DNA from: Fimbriiglobus sp.
GTDB taxonomy: Bacteria; Planctomycetota; Planctomycetia; Gemmatales; Gemmataceae
Direction of reading: 5' to 3'
Assembly (NCBI GenBank): GCA_025459365.1
Contig: JALOQR010000005.1
Coordinates: 1-43,874 of the forward strand
Length of the DNA stretch: 43,874 bases
Shown here: positions 36,662 to 43,874 of the stretch, piece by piece
How positions within the stretch are numbered: position 1 is the stretch's first letter
Layout: each line of letters opens with the position of its first letter
The notes under the pieces: generated by a model
What the model was told of the DNA's origin: nothing
The model's database searches: none
Seen by the model: only the letters and a program-made list of their open reading frames with translations
Position numbers and translations under genes: made by a program

Positions 36662-38206
36662 ATGAGCCGAGCTTCCGCCACCGCCGTCGTCGTCTTGGTA
36701 GCCTCCCTGGCCAGTGCTGCCGAGCCGAGCCTGAAAGGGCTGGAGGAGCAGGTTCAGAAGGTGGCCGACACCGCGGCACCGTGCGTGGTGTCGGTGGTGG
36801 TGTCGCATAGCAAGGCGTACACGCCGCTCAAGAATCCGAAACCGGGCCAACTCGGGCTGGTGAATCCGGAAGATCTGATCACTCGTGAGTTCGCCCCGCG
36901 GTGGGGCCGTCAGCAGTTCGCCCCGCCACCATCTCCGCTCGATCTGGCTATCTCCGAAAACGCCGCCGATCACCTTTTCGGCTCTGGTGTCGTGCTCGAC
37001 GCCAACGCGGGGCTGGTACTCGTGCCATACCACCTGATCGAAGGAGCGAGAAAGGTGTATGTCCGGGCCGCGGGCGGCAAAGCGGGAAGCTACGCCGACA
37101 TCCACGCGGCCGACGCCAAGAGCGACCTCGCCGTACTCAAACTCATCACCCCGGTGGCCGGGTTGAAGGCTGTCAAGTTGGCCGAGGTACGGATGACCAC
37201 TTTGGACGGGGAAAAGCCGAACCTGCGGAAAGGATCGATGGTGATTGCTCTCGGACACCCGACCGCGAGCGCCGCTGGTGAAGGATCGGCGAGCATTGGG
37301 TGGGGGCCTGTGAGCAACATTCGTGTGAAGTCGGGCCAGCCGGCCCCAGCTTCCCAGGCAGGCGGGCCAGGGGAGGTACTCCGTCAGCGTCCGCTTCATC
37401 AGCACGGTGGGCTGATCCAGTTGGATGTACGGGCAGCCCTGAGCGGCACAGGAGCAGCGATATTCAACCCCGACGGCGAACTGGTCGGCCTGGGGTCGAG
37501 CGTCGCCGCTGTGTTCGGGTCGGAGGCCAATGGTGGGTACGCGGTGCCAATGGACGCGAACTATCGGCGGGTGGTGGGAGTGCTCAAGGAAGGCCGAGAG
37601 GTGGAGTATGGGTTCCTCGGGGTCAGCCCGCAGGAGGCACCGAACGGGGTACGAGTGTTCGGCACCACTCCCGGTTGCCCCGCCGTGCTAGCGGGCGTGA
37701 CGGACGGCGATGTTCTCGTTGCCATCGATGGTAACCCGCTCCTCGCTCCGGACGACCTACTTCTACACGCCGGCGGCGCACTCGCAGGAACTGAAGTTAC
37801 GGTCGAGTACGAACGCAACGGGCGACGACAGAAGACCCGGCTCACCCTGGCCAAGAACTTGAACCAGTTGCCGTTCATCGCCACCGTCGCACCGCCCACA
37901 CCATTCGGCCTGAAAGTCGACTACTACAGTCTGCGTCAGGCCGGTGGTGGGCCGTTGGAGCGGTTTGCCCCCAACCCACCGCCCGGAGTCTTGGTGCGGG
38001 GGGTGGAGCCGGGCAGCCCGGCCGAGCGGGCCTTCAAAGCGCTGGCTCAACCGGTGAAGGGCGAGTGGCTGGTCACTCACGTCGATGGCAAGACGGTCGG
38101 CACGCCGAAGGAGTTCTACACCGCCACGATTGGTCGGAAGTCGGTGAAGTTGTCTCTCGTTGATCCCGACCAAACCGCTACCACGGCCACAGTCACGCTT
38201 CCGTAG
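36662..38206 (+). CDS. HtrA/DegP-like secreted protein with two PDZ domains and Thr at the catalytic Ser position
   Basis: This 514-residue protein has a signal peptide (ATAVVVLVASLASAAEP). The trypsin-like domain keeps the His region (FGSGVVLDANAGLVLVPYHLIEG) and Asp region (DAKSDLAVLKL). The GNSGG nucleophile motif is replaced by SGTGA in QLDVRAALSGTGAAIFNP, aligning Thr with Ser. PDZ 1 (about 310-400) shows YGFLGVSPQEA and GVTDGDVLVAIDG; PDZ 2 (about 420-514) shows GVLVRGVEPGSPAERAF. It is probably a periplasmic pseudoprotease or chaperone/scaffold; weak Thr catalysis cannot be excluded. No clear ribosome binding site precedes the ATG. Confidence 0.85.
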   Translation: MSRASATAVVVLVASLASAAEPSLKGLEEQVQKVADTAAPCVVSVVVSHSKAYTPLKNPKPGQLGLVNPEDLITREFAPRWGRQQFAPPPSPLDLAISENAADHLFGSGVVLDANAGLVLVPYHLIEGARKVYVRAAGGKAGSYADIHAADAKSDLAVLKLITPVAGLKAVKLAEVRMTTLDGEKPNLRKGSMVIALGHPTASAAGEGSASIGWGPVSNIRVKSGQPAPASQAGGPGEVLRQRPLHQHGGLIQLDVRAALSGTGAAIFNPDGELVGLGSSVAAVFGSEANGGYAVPMDANYRRVVGVLKEGREVEYGFLGVSPQEAPNGVRVFGTTPGCPAVLAGVTDGDVLVAIDGNPLLAPDDLLLHAGGALAGTEVTVEYERNGRRQKTRLTLAKNLNQLPFIATVAPPTPFGLKVDYYSLRQAGGGPLERFAPNPPPGVLVRGVEPGSPAERAFKALAQPVKGEWLVTHVDGKTVGTPKEFYTATIGRKSVKLSLVDPDQTATTATVTLP

Positions 38207-38240
38207 GTGCCGCCCGCTTCCTCGTTTCCACCATGTCGCC

Positions 38241-39053
38241 ATGAACTACGCCATCTGCAACGAAACCTTCGCCGACTGGGACCACGCCCGGATCTGTGCG
38301 AGTATTGCCGAGCTTGGCTACACCGGCCTGGAGGTGGCACCGTTTACATTGGCCCCGCTCATCACCGAGGTGTCGGCCGCGAGGCGCACTGAACTCCGGC
38401 GGCATGCCGAAACCGCTGGAGTGAAGATCATCGGGCTACACTGGCTGCTGGCGAAAACGAACGGCTTCCACCTCACTTCTCCAGATGCTGCCATTCGCAA
38501 AACGACCGGCGAATACCTTGCGGAACTGGCCCGGTGTGCGGCTGACTTGGGAGGGGACATCCTCGTACTCGGTTCGCCTGCCCAGCGGAAGGTGCCTGAC
38601 GGTTTTTCCCGTAAACAGGCCACCGACTTTGCCGCCGATTCGCTCTCGCACTGCCTGAAAGCGCTGACCGATACGGGTGTGAAGCTCTGCCTGGAGCCAC
38701 TGACACCGAAGGAAACCGACTTCATGAACACAGCGGCGGAGGCGGTGGAATTGATTCAGAGGCTCGGCCATCCCAACGTGAAGTTGCACCTCGATGTGAA
38801 AGCGATGACCGCCGAGCCGAAAAGTGCCCCAGAGACCATCCGTGAGTTCGCAGCCCACACATATCACTTCCACGCCAACGATCCCAACCTGAGGGGACCA
38901 GGGTTTGGCGAGACCGATTTCCGACCGATCTTCACGTCGCTCGCGGAAACGGCGTACAAGGGCTGGGTGTCGGTGGAGGTGTTCGACTACTCGCCCGACC
39001 CGGAGACAATCGCCCGCGAGAGCATTCGGTACATGCGCGACTGCGAGGCGTAG
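38241..39053 (+). CDS. Sugar phosphate isomerase/epimerase-like TIM-barrel protein
   Basis: This 270-residue protein fits the xylose-isomerase-like TIM barrel (AP endonuclease family 2). Likely metal ligands are the Glu in KLCLEPLTP, the Asp in VKLHLDVKAM, the His in YHFHANDPN and the Glu in GWVSVEVFDYSPDP. There is no signal peptide, so it is cytoplasmic. The substrate is unknown; planctomycetes carry many such paralogues. The ATG at 38241 lies 34 bp after the HtrA-like gene, so the two may be co-transcribed. Confidence 0.88.
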   Translation: MNYAICNETFADWDHARICASIAELGYTGLEVAPFTLAPLITEVSAARRTELRRHAETAGVKIIGLHWLLAKTNGFHLTSPDAAIRKTTGEYLAELARCAADLGGDILVLGSPAQRKVPDGFSRKQATDFAADSLSHCLKALTDTGVKLCLEPLTPKETDFMNTAAEAVELIQRLGHPNVKLHLDVKAMTAEPKSAPETIREFAAHTYHFHANDPNLRGPGFGETDFRPIFTSLAETAYKGWVSVEVFDYSPDPETIARESIRYMRDCEA

Positions 39054-39140
39054 CCCGGTCGTGCTGGTCACACCGCCGCCACACTACCGGCAATTGACGT
39101 ACTCGTGGCGCCTGGCAACCACGGTCGGGCATAATCGAGC

Positions 39141-39599
39141 ATGCGATACCTCCTTGCTGTGCTTTTCTGTTCCGCCATTGCGTTTGGTCAATCGCCCTCG
39201 CCCCCGCCCGGTGGGTGGGATTCCGCCTTCGCTGTTGCCAGTGTCGGTGGTGTTCCGGTCGGATACTACCGTGGCACAGTCCTCTCGTCCGATCAGGCCT
39301 TTCCGCGGGTACGGGCACGGCTGCAGGGGTTGGTGTGGAAGGGGAAAGACTTTCACGACGATGGCACATTCACCAACGCCTGGCTGGGCGGGCTACGGGC
39401 TTCCAGCGCCGGCACCTGGGTGGGGCCGAGTGTGACCGATGGCCAACCCGCCCTCCTCGTGCGCTACCCCCGCCGATTCCAGGCCTTCGGCCGCGACTAC
39501 GACGAACTACGCGAGTTGACTCCGGGAGTGTGGCTCGGCCGGCGCTACGATGCCACAAGTGGCCGGCCAAAAAACTGGTTCCTGTTGGAGGCAAAGTGA
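39141..39599 (+). CDS. Small secreted protein, 152 aa
   Basis: The signal peptide is clear (RYLLAVLFCSAIAFGQ). The mature domain is Gly/Trp-rich and probably beta (VGGVPVGYYRGTVLSSD, GTWVGPSVTDGQPALLVRYP). The family is not recognised. It converges on the Tat-exported cupin with 66 bp between stops, containing the palindrome GCTCCGGAGC. Confidence 0.75.
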   Translation: MRYLLAVLFCSAIAFGQSPSPPPGGWDSAFAVASVGGVPVGYYRGTVLSSDQAFPRVRARLQGLVWKGKDFHDDGTFTNAWLGGLRASSAGTWVGPSVTDGQPALLVRYPRRFQAFGRDYDELRELTPGVWLGRRYDATSGRPKNWFLLEAK

Positions 39600-39665
39600 A
39601 CAACTCGCCAACAGGTTCGCCCGAATCACTCACACCATCCGTGGGGACGCTCCGGAGCCGATCAT

Positions 39666-40418
39666 TCAGCCGTACTTTTTGTGGCACTCTTCGGAAGTCA
39701 TTTTCTTCGCCCGGATCAGCCCGCCCTTCACCTTCTCGCCGTCGGGGTCAAGGTACAACCGCCCGGAGTTACCCTTGATAGTGGTGTCGTACCCGACGAC
39801 GTGGACATTGAAGATGAACGCCGTCTCGGACACCGCCTTGAACCAGTGGATGTTGTCCTTGTGGTCCGAGATGGTGGACACCCCGCCAGCTTCGAACTTC
39901 TGGTCGATGGTCGGCTTGATAAGGAAGTGCTCCTTCTCCGTCTCCACCTTTTCATAGTGCCGGCCCTCCCACTCACCCTTGAGGATGATAAAACCGGTGC
40001 ACATGTTCAGATGACCGTGCGGGACGATGCTCCGGCCCTTCTTGCAGCCGAAGATCTGCCGGCCGAAGCCGATGTCCGCCGGGAGGCCGTCCACCTGCTT
40101 GAAGTCGATGCCAGACGACGACGCCCCGTTATCGGGCAGCTTCACCTTCTTCTCGATGTCGTCGAGCTTGACCACTGAGCAGAGGTCCTTGAGGTTCACC
40201 GTCTTGTACAGGGCCTCCATCTTTTTCTGGAAGTCGAGATCGGTGAGCTTCTGGCCTTTCAGGTCTTTGCACATGGCGATGAGGTCTTTGAGCCAGTTGC
40301 CGATGATCGGCTTGACCTCGTCGGCGAGGAGGTCGCGGGACCAGAGGGTTTCGAGGAGGCCGTAGGCGACGAGCGATCCGAGCACCTGGGCGGAGAACTG
40401 ACGGCGAGAGAAGTCCAT
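39666..40418 (-). CDS. Tat-exported cupin-like protein
   Basis: This 250-residue protein starts MDFSRRQFSAQVLGSLVAYGLLETL, a twin-arginine signal (SRRQF). The central part has a cupin-like metal site (PHGHLNMCTGFIILKGEWEGRHY, with HxH and the GE pair) and a later region (TISDHKDNIHWFKA) that could supply further ligands. Tat export fits a protein that folds around its metal before transport. Enzymatic role is unknown. The ATG at 40418 is chosen as the start of the Tat signal. Confidence 0.8.
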   Translation of the reverse strand: MDFSRRQFSAQVLGSLVAYGLLETLWSRDLLADEVKPIIGNWLKDLIAMCKDLKGQKLTDLDFQKKMEALYKTVNLKDLCSVVKLDDIEKKVKLPDNGASSSGIDFKQVDGLPADIGFGRQIFGCKKGRSIVPHGHLNMCTGFIILKGEWEGRHYEKVETEKEHFLIKPTIDQKFEAGGVSTISDHKDNIHWFKAVSETAFIFNVHVVGYDTTIKGNSGRLYLDPDGEKVKGGLIRAKKMTSEECHKKYG

Positions 40419-40488
40419 CGGCGGGAACCTTGGGGGATGCCCGAAGGTATCCGGCGGGGCAGGGGAGTGGAAGGGAAATGACGACCGA

Positions 40489-40860
40489 CTACTTCGCAAC
40501 TTCCAAATACTTCAACGAAGTGGGCGGGATATACGCCAATCGGCCATCGTTCAACTCAAGAATGAGCCAGCGATCGAAGTAAACCAATGAACTACCACCG
40601 AACTTGCCGGGAAGTTGATCTGGGCCAGTGAATCCGACCACCTTGCACCCCCGGAAGATGGTCGATTCGCGGTCGCCGAACGAACAATGGACGTCGTACC
40701 TCAAACCGAAATCCATACCGCGGACCTGAGATGGCGCTTGTTGACCGGCGATTGATGGCGGCTGGATCTGTTGGGACTGGAACACCGTCCAGGCCCCCAA
40801 GCCGCCGACGACGAGGACGGCAAGTACGACGAACAAGATGATCCTGGCTCGGGTGCTCAC
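40489..40860 (-). CDS. Small single-pass membrane protein downstream of clpS
   Basis: From the GTG at 40860 this is a 123-residue protein with one N-terminal membrane segment (RIILFVVLAVLVVGGLGAW) and an extracytoplasmic beta-rich domain (VHCSFGDRESTIFRGCKVVGF, SSLVYFDRWLILEL). GGAGG lies 5 nt before this GTG, while the nearby ATG at 40872 has a GGAGA that is too close. It begins 26 bp after the clpS stop, so co-transcription is likely. The family is not recognised. Confidence 0.75.
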   Translation of the reverse strand: MSTRARIILFVVLAVLVVGGLGAWTVFQSQQIQPPSIAGQQAPSQVRGMDFGLRYDVHCSFGDRESTIFRGCKVVGFTGPDQLPGKFGGSSLVYFDRWLILELNDGRLAYIPPTSLKYLEVAK

Positions 40861-40886
40861 TGGTGCCTCCATTCTCCGGTGGGAAA

Positions 40887-41216
40887 TTACGCCAGCGGTT
40901 CGAGGCTCACCCGCAGGGGTTCGGCGCCTTTGCCCTTCTGGTCCGGGTCGGGGCCGCAGGAGTGGATCTGATCCGCCTTCAACTCGGCCAACTCCAACGT
41001 TCCAGTCCACACTACGCTCCGCCCGGTGTGGTGCGCTTCCAGCATGAGCTGCACGCACTTCTCGACCGGGTAACCGAATACCTTCTGCAACACTCCCACC
41101 ACGAACACGAAGGTGTTCACGTCGTCGTTGTGGAGGATGACCGCGTACGGCGGCTGATGCTTGGTGCGGACGTCGGTGGCGGCGTCGGGGATCGGCGGGG
41201 CAGCGGTGGCGGCCAT
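40887..41216 (-). CDS. clpS: ATP-dependent Clp protease adaptor ClpS
   Basis: ClpS hands N-degron substrates to ClpAP/ClpCP. The core is complete: PPYAVILHNDDVNTFVFVVGVL (Asn-Asp-Asp of the N-end binding pocket), MLEAHHTGRSVVW and ELAELKADQI. It has 109 residues with an Ala/Pro-rich N-terminal tail. No clpA or clpC is adjacent, although two clpP genes are at the other end of the window. Confidence 0.94.
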   Translation of the reverse strand: MAATAAPPIPDAATDVRTKHQPPYAVILHNDDVNTFVFVVGVLQKVFGYPVEKCVQLMLEAHHTGRSVVWTGTLELAELKADQIHSCGPDPDQKGKGAEPLRVSLEPLA

Positions 41217-41240
41217 ACGAGTGTCTCCGGTGGGGACATC

Positions 41241-41780
41241 TCAGGTAGTCTTACCGCCGTCGGCCGTACGCACCAGCCCGATGTATGTTAACTCCAGGGC
41301 GAACGGCCCCTCCTGGCGGTCTGCGATGAGTAGGGAAATGGCCGTGACGCGAGCCGGGTCGACCGGCAACACCCCCGCGCGTGCTCCGAACCGCATGAGC
41401 ACGAACTCGGTGAGCGGGAGGTGAATTTCCAGCCATTCACCGGGGCGAGTGTTGAAGCCTGCTCGATACGACGTGCCCGGCTGCATGTAACGGGTGTGCA
41501 GGCACACCTTGTAGGCCTTGCCGTCACCGCGGACCCGCAAGGCTAGGACTTCGGCGCCGGACACCGGGGCGAAATCGGGCGATCGGACAGAGCAGAACCC
41601 GCCGCTGTTCTCCAGCGACACCACGCCGGTGAAGCAGGCGGCCCCGCCGTCTGTCGGCACGAGGGCACTTCGCGACCGCCCTCCCATCGTTGGATCGTCG
41701 ATGGCGGTCCAGGGGGCGAACGGGGTGGCGGGGTCGAAGCGGAACAGCACGGCGGGGGTGGGATGGTGGCACACGGTCAC
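41241..41780 (-). CDS. CIA30-family protein
   Basis: This 179-residue protein resembles complex I intermediate-associated protein 30 domains: WTAIDDPTMGGRSRSALVP, GVVSLENSGGFCSVRS, and the later GEWLEIHLPLTEF and ITAISLLIADRQEGPFALEL. The domain is a carbohydrate-binding-like beta-sandwich; bacterial members have no firmly assigned role. The GTG at 41780 is the furthest start that does not cross the divergent gene (21 bp away). It lies 24 bp before clpS on the same strand and may be its operon partner. Confidence 0.85.
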   Translation of the reverse strand: MTVCHHPTPAVLFRFDPATPFAPWTAIDDPTMGGRSRSALVPTDGGAACFTGVVSLENSGGFCSVRSPDFAPVSGAEVLALRVRGDGKAYKVCLHTRYMQPGTSYRAGFNTRPGEWLEIHLPLTEFVLMRFGARAGVLPVDPARVTAISLLIADRQEGPFALELTYIGLVRTADGGKTT

Positions 41781-41801
41781 GGGCGACTCGCCGGGGGGAC
41801 G

Positions 41802-43398
41802 ATGCCTACTCTGGCTGCATGGTAGGTGTTGCGCCGGGGCCGCCCGCGCCGCCGACCTGCCGGCCGAGTTGAAGTACGTCCCGCCCGACGCCGCTGCATT
41901 CCTCTACCTTGACGTGGCCGCCCTCTACGAAGGCAAACTGGGCGAAACGCTGAAGAAGACCAAGTCGGCCGAGGTGATCACCACTCTCGCCCCACTCGCG
42001 AAACAGGCGGGCCTAACGTTGGCCGACCTGAAGGTGGTCGTGGTCGCCGTGCCCAGCATGCAAGAGCCCACGGGGTTCGCCAAGACGCTCTCCGTCGCTA
42101 CATACCGCAAGAAGTATGACCGCGAGAAACTGGTCGCCGCGATCAGGGAGTCCAACAAGGGGCCAAAGACCGAGGTCGTGGTAACGGAAAATGTAGTGCG
42201 GATTACCTCCCCGTCGCCGTTCAACCCGGACGGAAAGATCACCGTCACCCACGACTTGACCGACGACACCCGCATCGTGTCGCTGAACGGTTTGGGCGAT
42301 GAGTACCTCAAGCCGACGGCTGGGGTCGGCTGCCACACCGCCGCCCTGAAGGCAAACGCGACCGCCCCCGCGCTCGCCGGGCTGAACTTGAACGCCATGC
42401 CTGCGGAGTTCCGCACGCAAGAGTTGCCGCCCGAGATGAAGCCGTTCCGGCCGATCGTCATGGCCGACGGGCTGTTCGCGTCCGGGGTGATCGCCGACGG
42501 CAAACTGACCGTCGCCCTGGCGGTGAAGGCGAAGACGAAGGGGGAAGCCGCCGAGGTAGAGAAGTCGCTCGACGCAGGGCGGGTGCTGCTCAACACGCTG
42601 ATCGATACGACTCGTAAGGGGCTGGTGGAGAACTACGAACGGCCAAAGGAACTGGGCGGGCTGTTCGACGCCCTCCAGGCGGGGATGAAGGGCGCAAAGT
42701 TCGCGCTGACCGACAGCACCGCTACCGCGAGCATGAGCCTGCCAACCGACGCTCCCCTAGACCCGCTTTTCGACGTGTTCACCGGAGGGGGCCTATCCGG
42801 CCGACAGGTGTCGAGCAACAACCTGAAGCAGATCGCCCTGGCCTTCCACAACCACCAGAGCGCTCACCAGTTCTTCCCGCCCCCGGCCTCCCTGGGAAAG
42901 AAGGGGAAGAAACTGCTGAGCTGGCGGGTGGCCATCCTGCCGTACGTTGAGCACGACGCACTGTACAAGCAATTCAAACTGGACGAGCCGTGGGACAGCG
43001 AGCACAACCTGAAGGTGATGAAGGACAACCCGATGCCCAAGGTGTTCGCCCTGCCCGGTAGCACCGACGAGCAGGACAAGAAGACGCATTACCAGGTGTT
43101 TGTCGGCAATGGGGCGGGGTTCGAACCGACCGGCCCGACCAAGATCACCGACTACACCGACGGCACCTCAAACACCATTCTGGTCGCTACCGCTGCCAAG
43201 GCGGTGGAGTGGACGAGACCGGACGACATCGAGTTCGACCCGAAGGCCGAGGTGGCCAAGTTGCTACTGTTCCAGAACAAAGTGTGCCTGATCGCGTTCG
43301 CCGACGGGTCGGTCCGGGCGATCTCGGAGAAGGTGAGCGATCAGAGCCTCAAGGCTCTGATCACCCGTAACGGCGGTGAAGTGGTCAGCGACGACTAA
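41802..43398 (+). pseudogene. DUF1559-domain protein with probable one-base frameshift at the start codon
   Basis: The coding frame (frame of 41806) has no ATG or GTG before the homology begins. An ATG at 41802, preceded by GGGGGGA, is one base out of frame. Removing the C at 41805 gives a perfect signal peptide (M-LLWLHGRCCAGAARA, then ADLPAELKYV). The protein of about 530 residues has an N-terminal domain shared with the next gene (VPPDAAAFLYLDVAALYEGKL) and a C-terminal DUF1559 domain (NNLKQIALAFHNHQSAH, WRVAILPYVEHDALY, DGTSNTI, IAFADGSVR) without a prepilin helix. This is either a real frameshift, a non-standard start or a sequence error; the body is intact. Confidence 0.8.
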
Positions 43399-43449
43399 CT
43401 CCATCCTGTCTGCCGCAGGCGTGGGCGATCGGAGTTAAGCTTACTCCCG

Positions 43450-43874
43450 GTGGCCCATGCCTGTGGCTTGCCATCCACATCCGAGGTCCCCATTCCCCGC
43501 TTCCTCCGCCCGCTCGCTGTCGCCATTCCGCTCGCCGGGGTAGTACTGGTACTCGTCGGCACGTCCATTCCGCGCCCGGTGACCGCCCAACCGTCCGCCC
43601 CCGGCCTCACTAACGACCTCGCCCTCATCCCCGCCGAGGCACTGGGGTTCGCCCATGTTCGCGTCGCCGAGGTGTGGAAGGGCGAGGCGATGAAGCCGCT
43701 CCGGAAGGCCATCGAGAGGGCTGGGCCCGCCTTCTTCGAGACGCTCGACCGCGATTTCACCCCCGCCCCGTCCACTCTCGAGCGGGTGACCACCGTCGCC
43801 CTGCCGTCCTCCTCGATGGACATGGGTGGCCCTCGCACCGTCACCGTGCTGGCGTTCAGCAGTCCTTTCGAGGT
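43450..43874 (+). CDS. DUF1559-associated N-terminal-domain protein, 3' partial
   Basis: The frame runs open off the window edge and so is missing from the ORF track. It encodes a membrane or signal segment (LRPLAVAIPLAGVVLVLVGTSI) and then LTNDLALIPAEALGFAHVRVAEVWKGEAMKPL, which parallels the N-terminal domain of the upstream gene (VPPDAAAFLYLDVAALYEGKLGETL). It is a tandem paralogue. The start is uncertain: GTG at 43450 is the first candidate, without a strong ribosome binding site. No ATG is available in frame. Confidence 0.7.
   Translation, partial: MAHACGLPSTSEVPIPRFLRPLAVAIPLAGVVLVLVGTSIPRPVTAQPSAPGLTNDLALIPAEALGFAHVRVAEVWKGEAMKPLRKAIERAGPAFFETLDRDFTPAPSTLERVTTVALPSSSMDMGGPRTVTVLAFSSPFE

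Noticed and set aside
39640-39662. Palindrome GCTCCGGAGC between convergent genes as a terminator
   Set aside because: Only 10 bp without a loop or T-run; too weak to call.

Overview
The window is GC-rich, gene-dense bacterial DNA from a planctomycete, most likely a Gemmataceae relative (inferred from content, not from a search). Pointers are the DUF1559 proteins (one with a prepilin-type N-terminus), a Ser/Thr kinase with HRDIKPSN and DLG motifs fused through a membrane segment to a sulfatase-modifying-factor-like domain, a DUF4058 protein, an ECF sigma factor with a zinc anti-sigma factor, CxxCH proteins, an FG-GAP protein, a secreted acetyl-xylan-esterase-like hydrolase, and many small secreted proteins of unknown role. 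No phage, IS transposase, CRISPR array or rRNA is visible.

Layout. 1-7.7 kb: the end of a TPR-like membrane protein, tRNA-Gly(GCC) with a clear promoter, the proteostasis block tig-clpP1-clpP2, a coiled-coil/proline-rich envelope protein, ribF, a small unknown and a secreted ABM-fold protein. 7.7-15.2 kb: kinase fusion, small unknown, a CxxCH protein, a large alpha/beta hydrolase, DUF3467, a terminator, a small secreted protein, and an overlapping ECF sigma/anti-sigma pair. 15.4-22.2 kb: a beta-propeller protein made of three duplicated modules, a transglutaminase-like protein, a DUF1559 pseudopilin, tRNA-Gly(CCC), a diheme cytochrome c facing an FG-GAP protein, and DUF4058. 22.3-30.5 kb: carA, a methyltransferase, an unknown, trpS and hisS (convergent), an M50 protease and a NUDIX hydrolase. 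30.0-33.3 kb: minus-strand operon hpt > glycosyltransferase > glgC > secreted protein. 33.3-41.8 kb: an exonuclease, purD, hemE, a two-PDZ HtrA-like protein whose catalytic Ser position reads Thr, a TIM-barrel isomerase-like protein, a secreted protein, a Tat-exported cupin, clpS with a small membrane protein, and a CIA30-family protein. 41.8 kb to the end: two tandem DUF1559-related genes, the first apparently with a one-base frameshift at its start and the second cut by the window edge.

The most unusual signal is a family of paired palindromic elements at 26680-26745, 28089-28152 and 29933-29998. Each is two inverted 28-nt arms of the form GGCGAGCGG + (5-bp stem, GTRA loop, 5-bp stem) + CTGGT. 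Two sequence families differ by three compensated base-pair flips in the stem while the flanks stay constant, which suggests selection on a folded RNA or single-stranded DNA (REP/BIME-like). All three abut gene 3' ends. In one frame the arm encodes Gly-Glu-Arg-(Gly/Pro)-Ala-stop, because the GTAA/GTGA loop contains TAA/TGA. hisS ends on this cassette. In the NUDIX gene the same cassette carries TGT in place of TGA, and the frame reads on for 183 more codons, antisense to the next gene.
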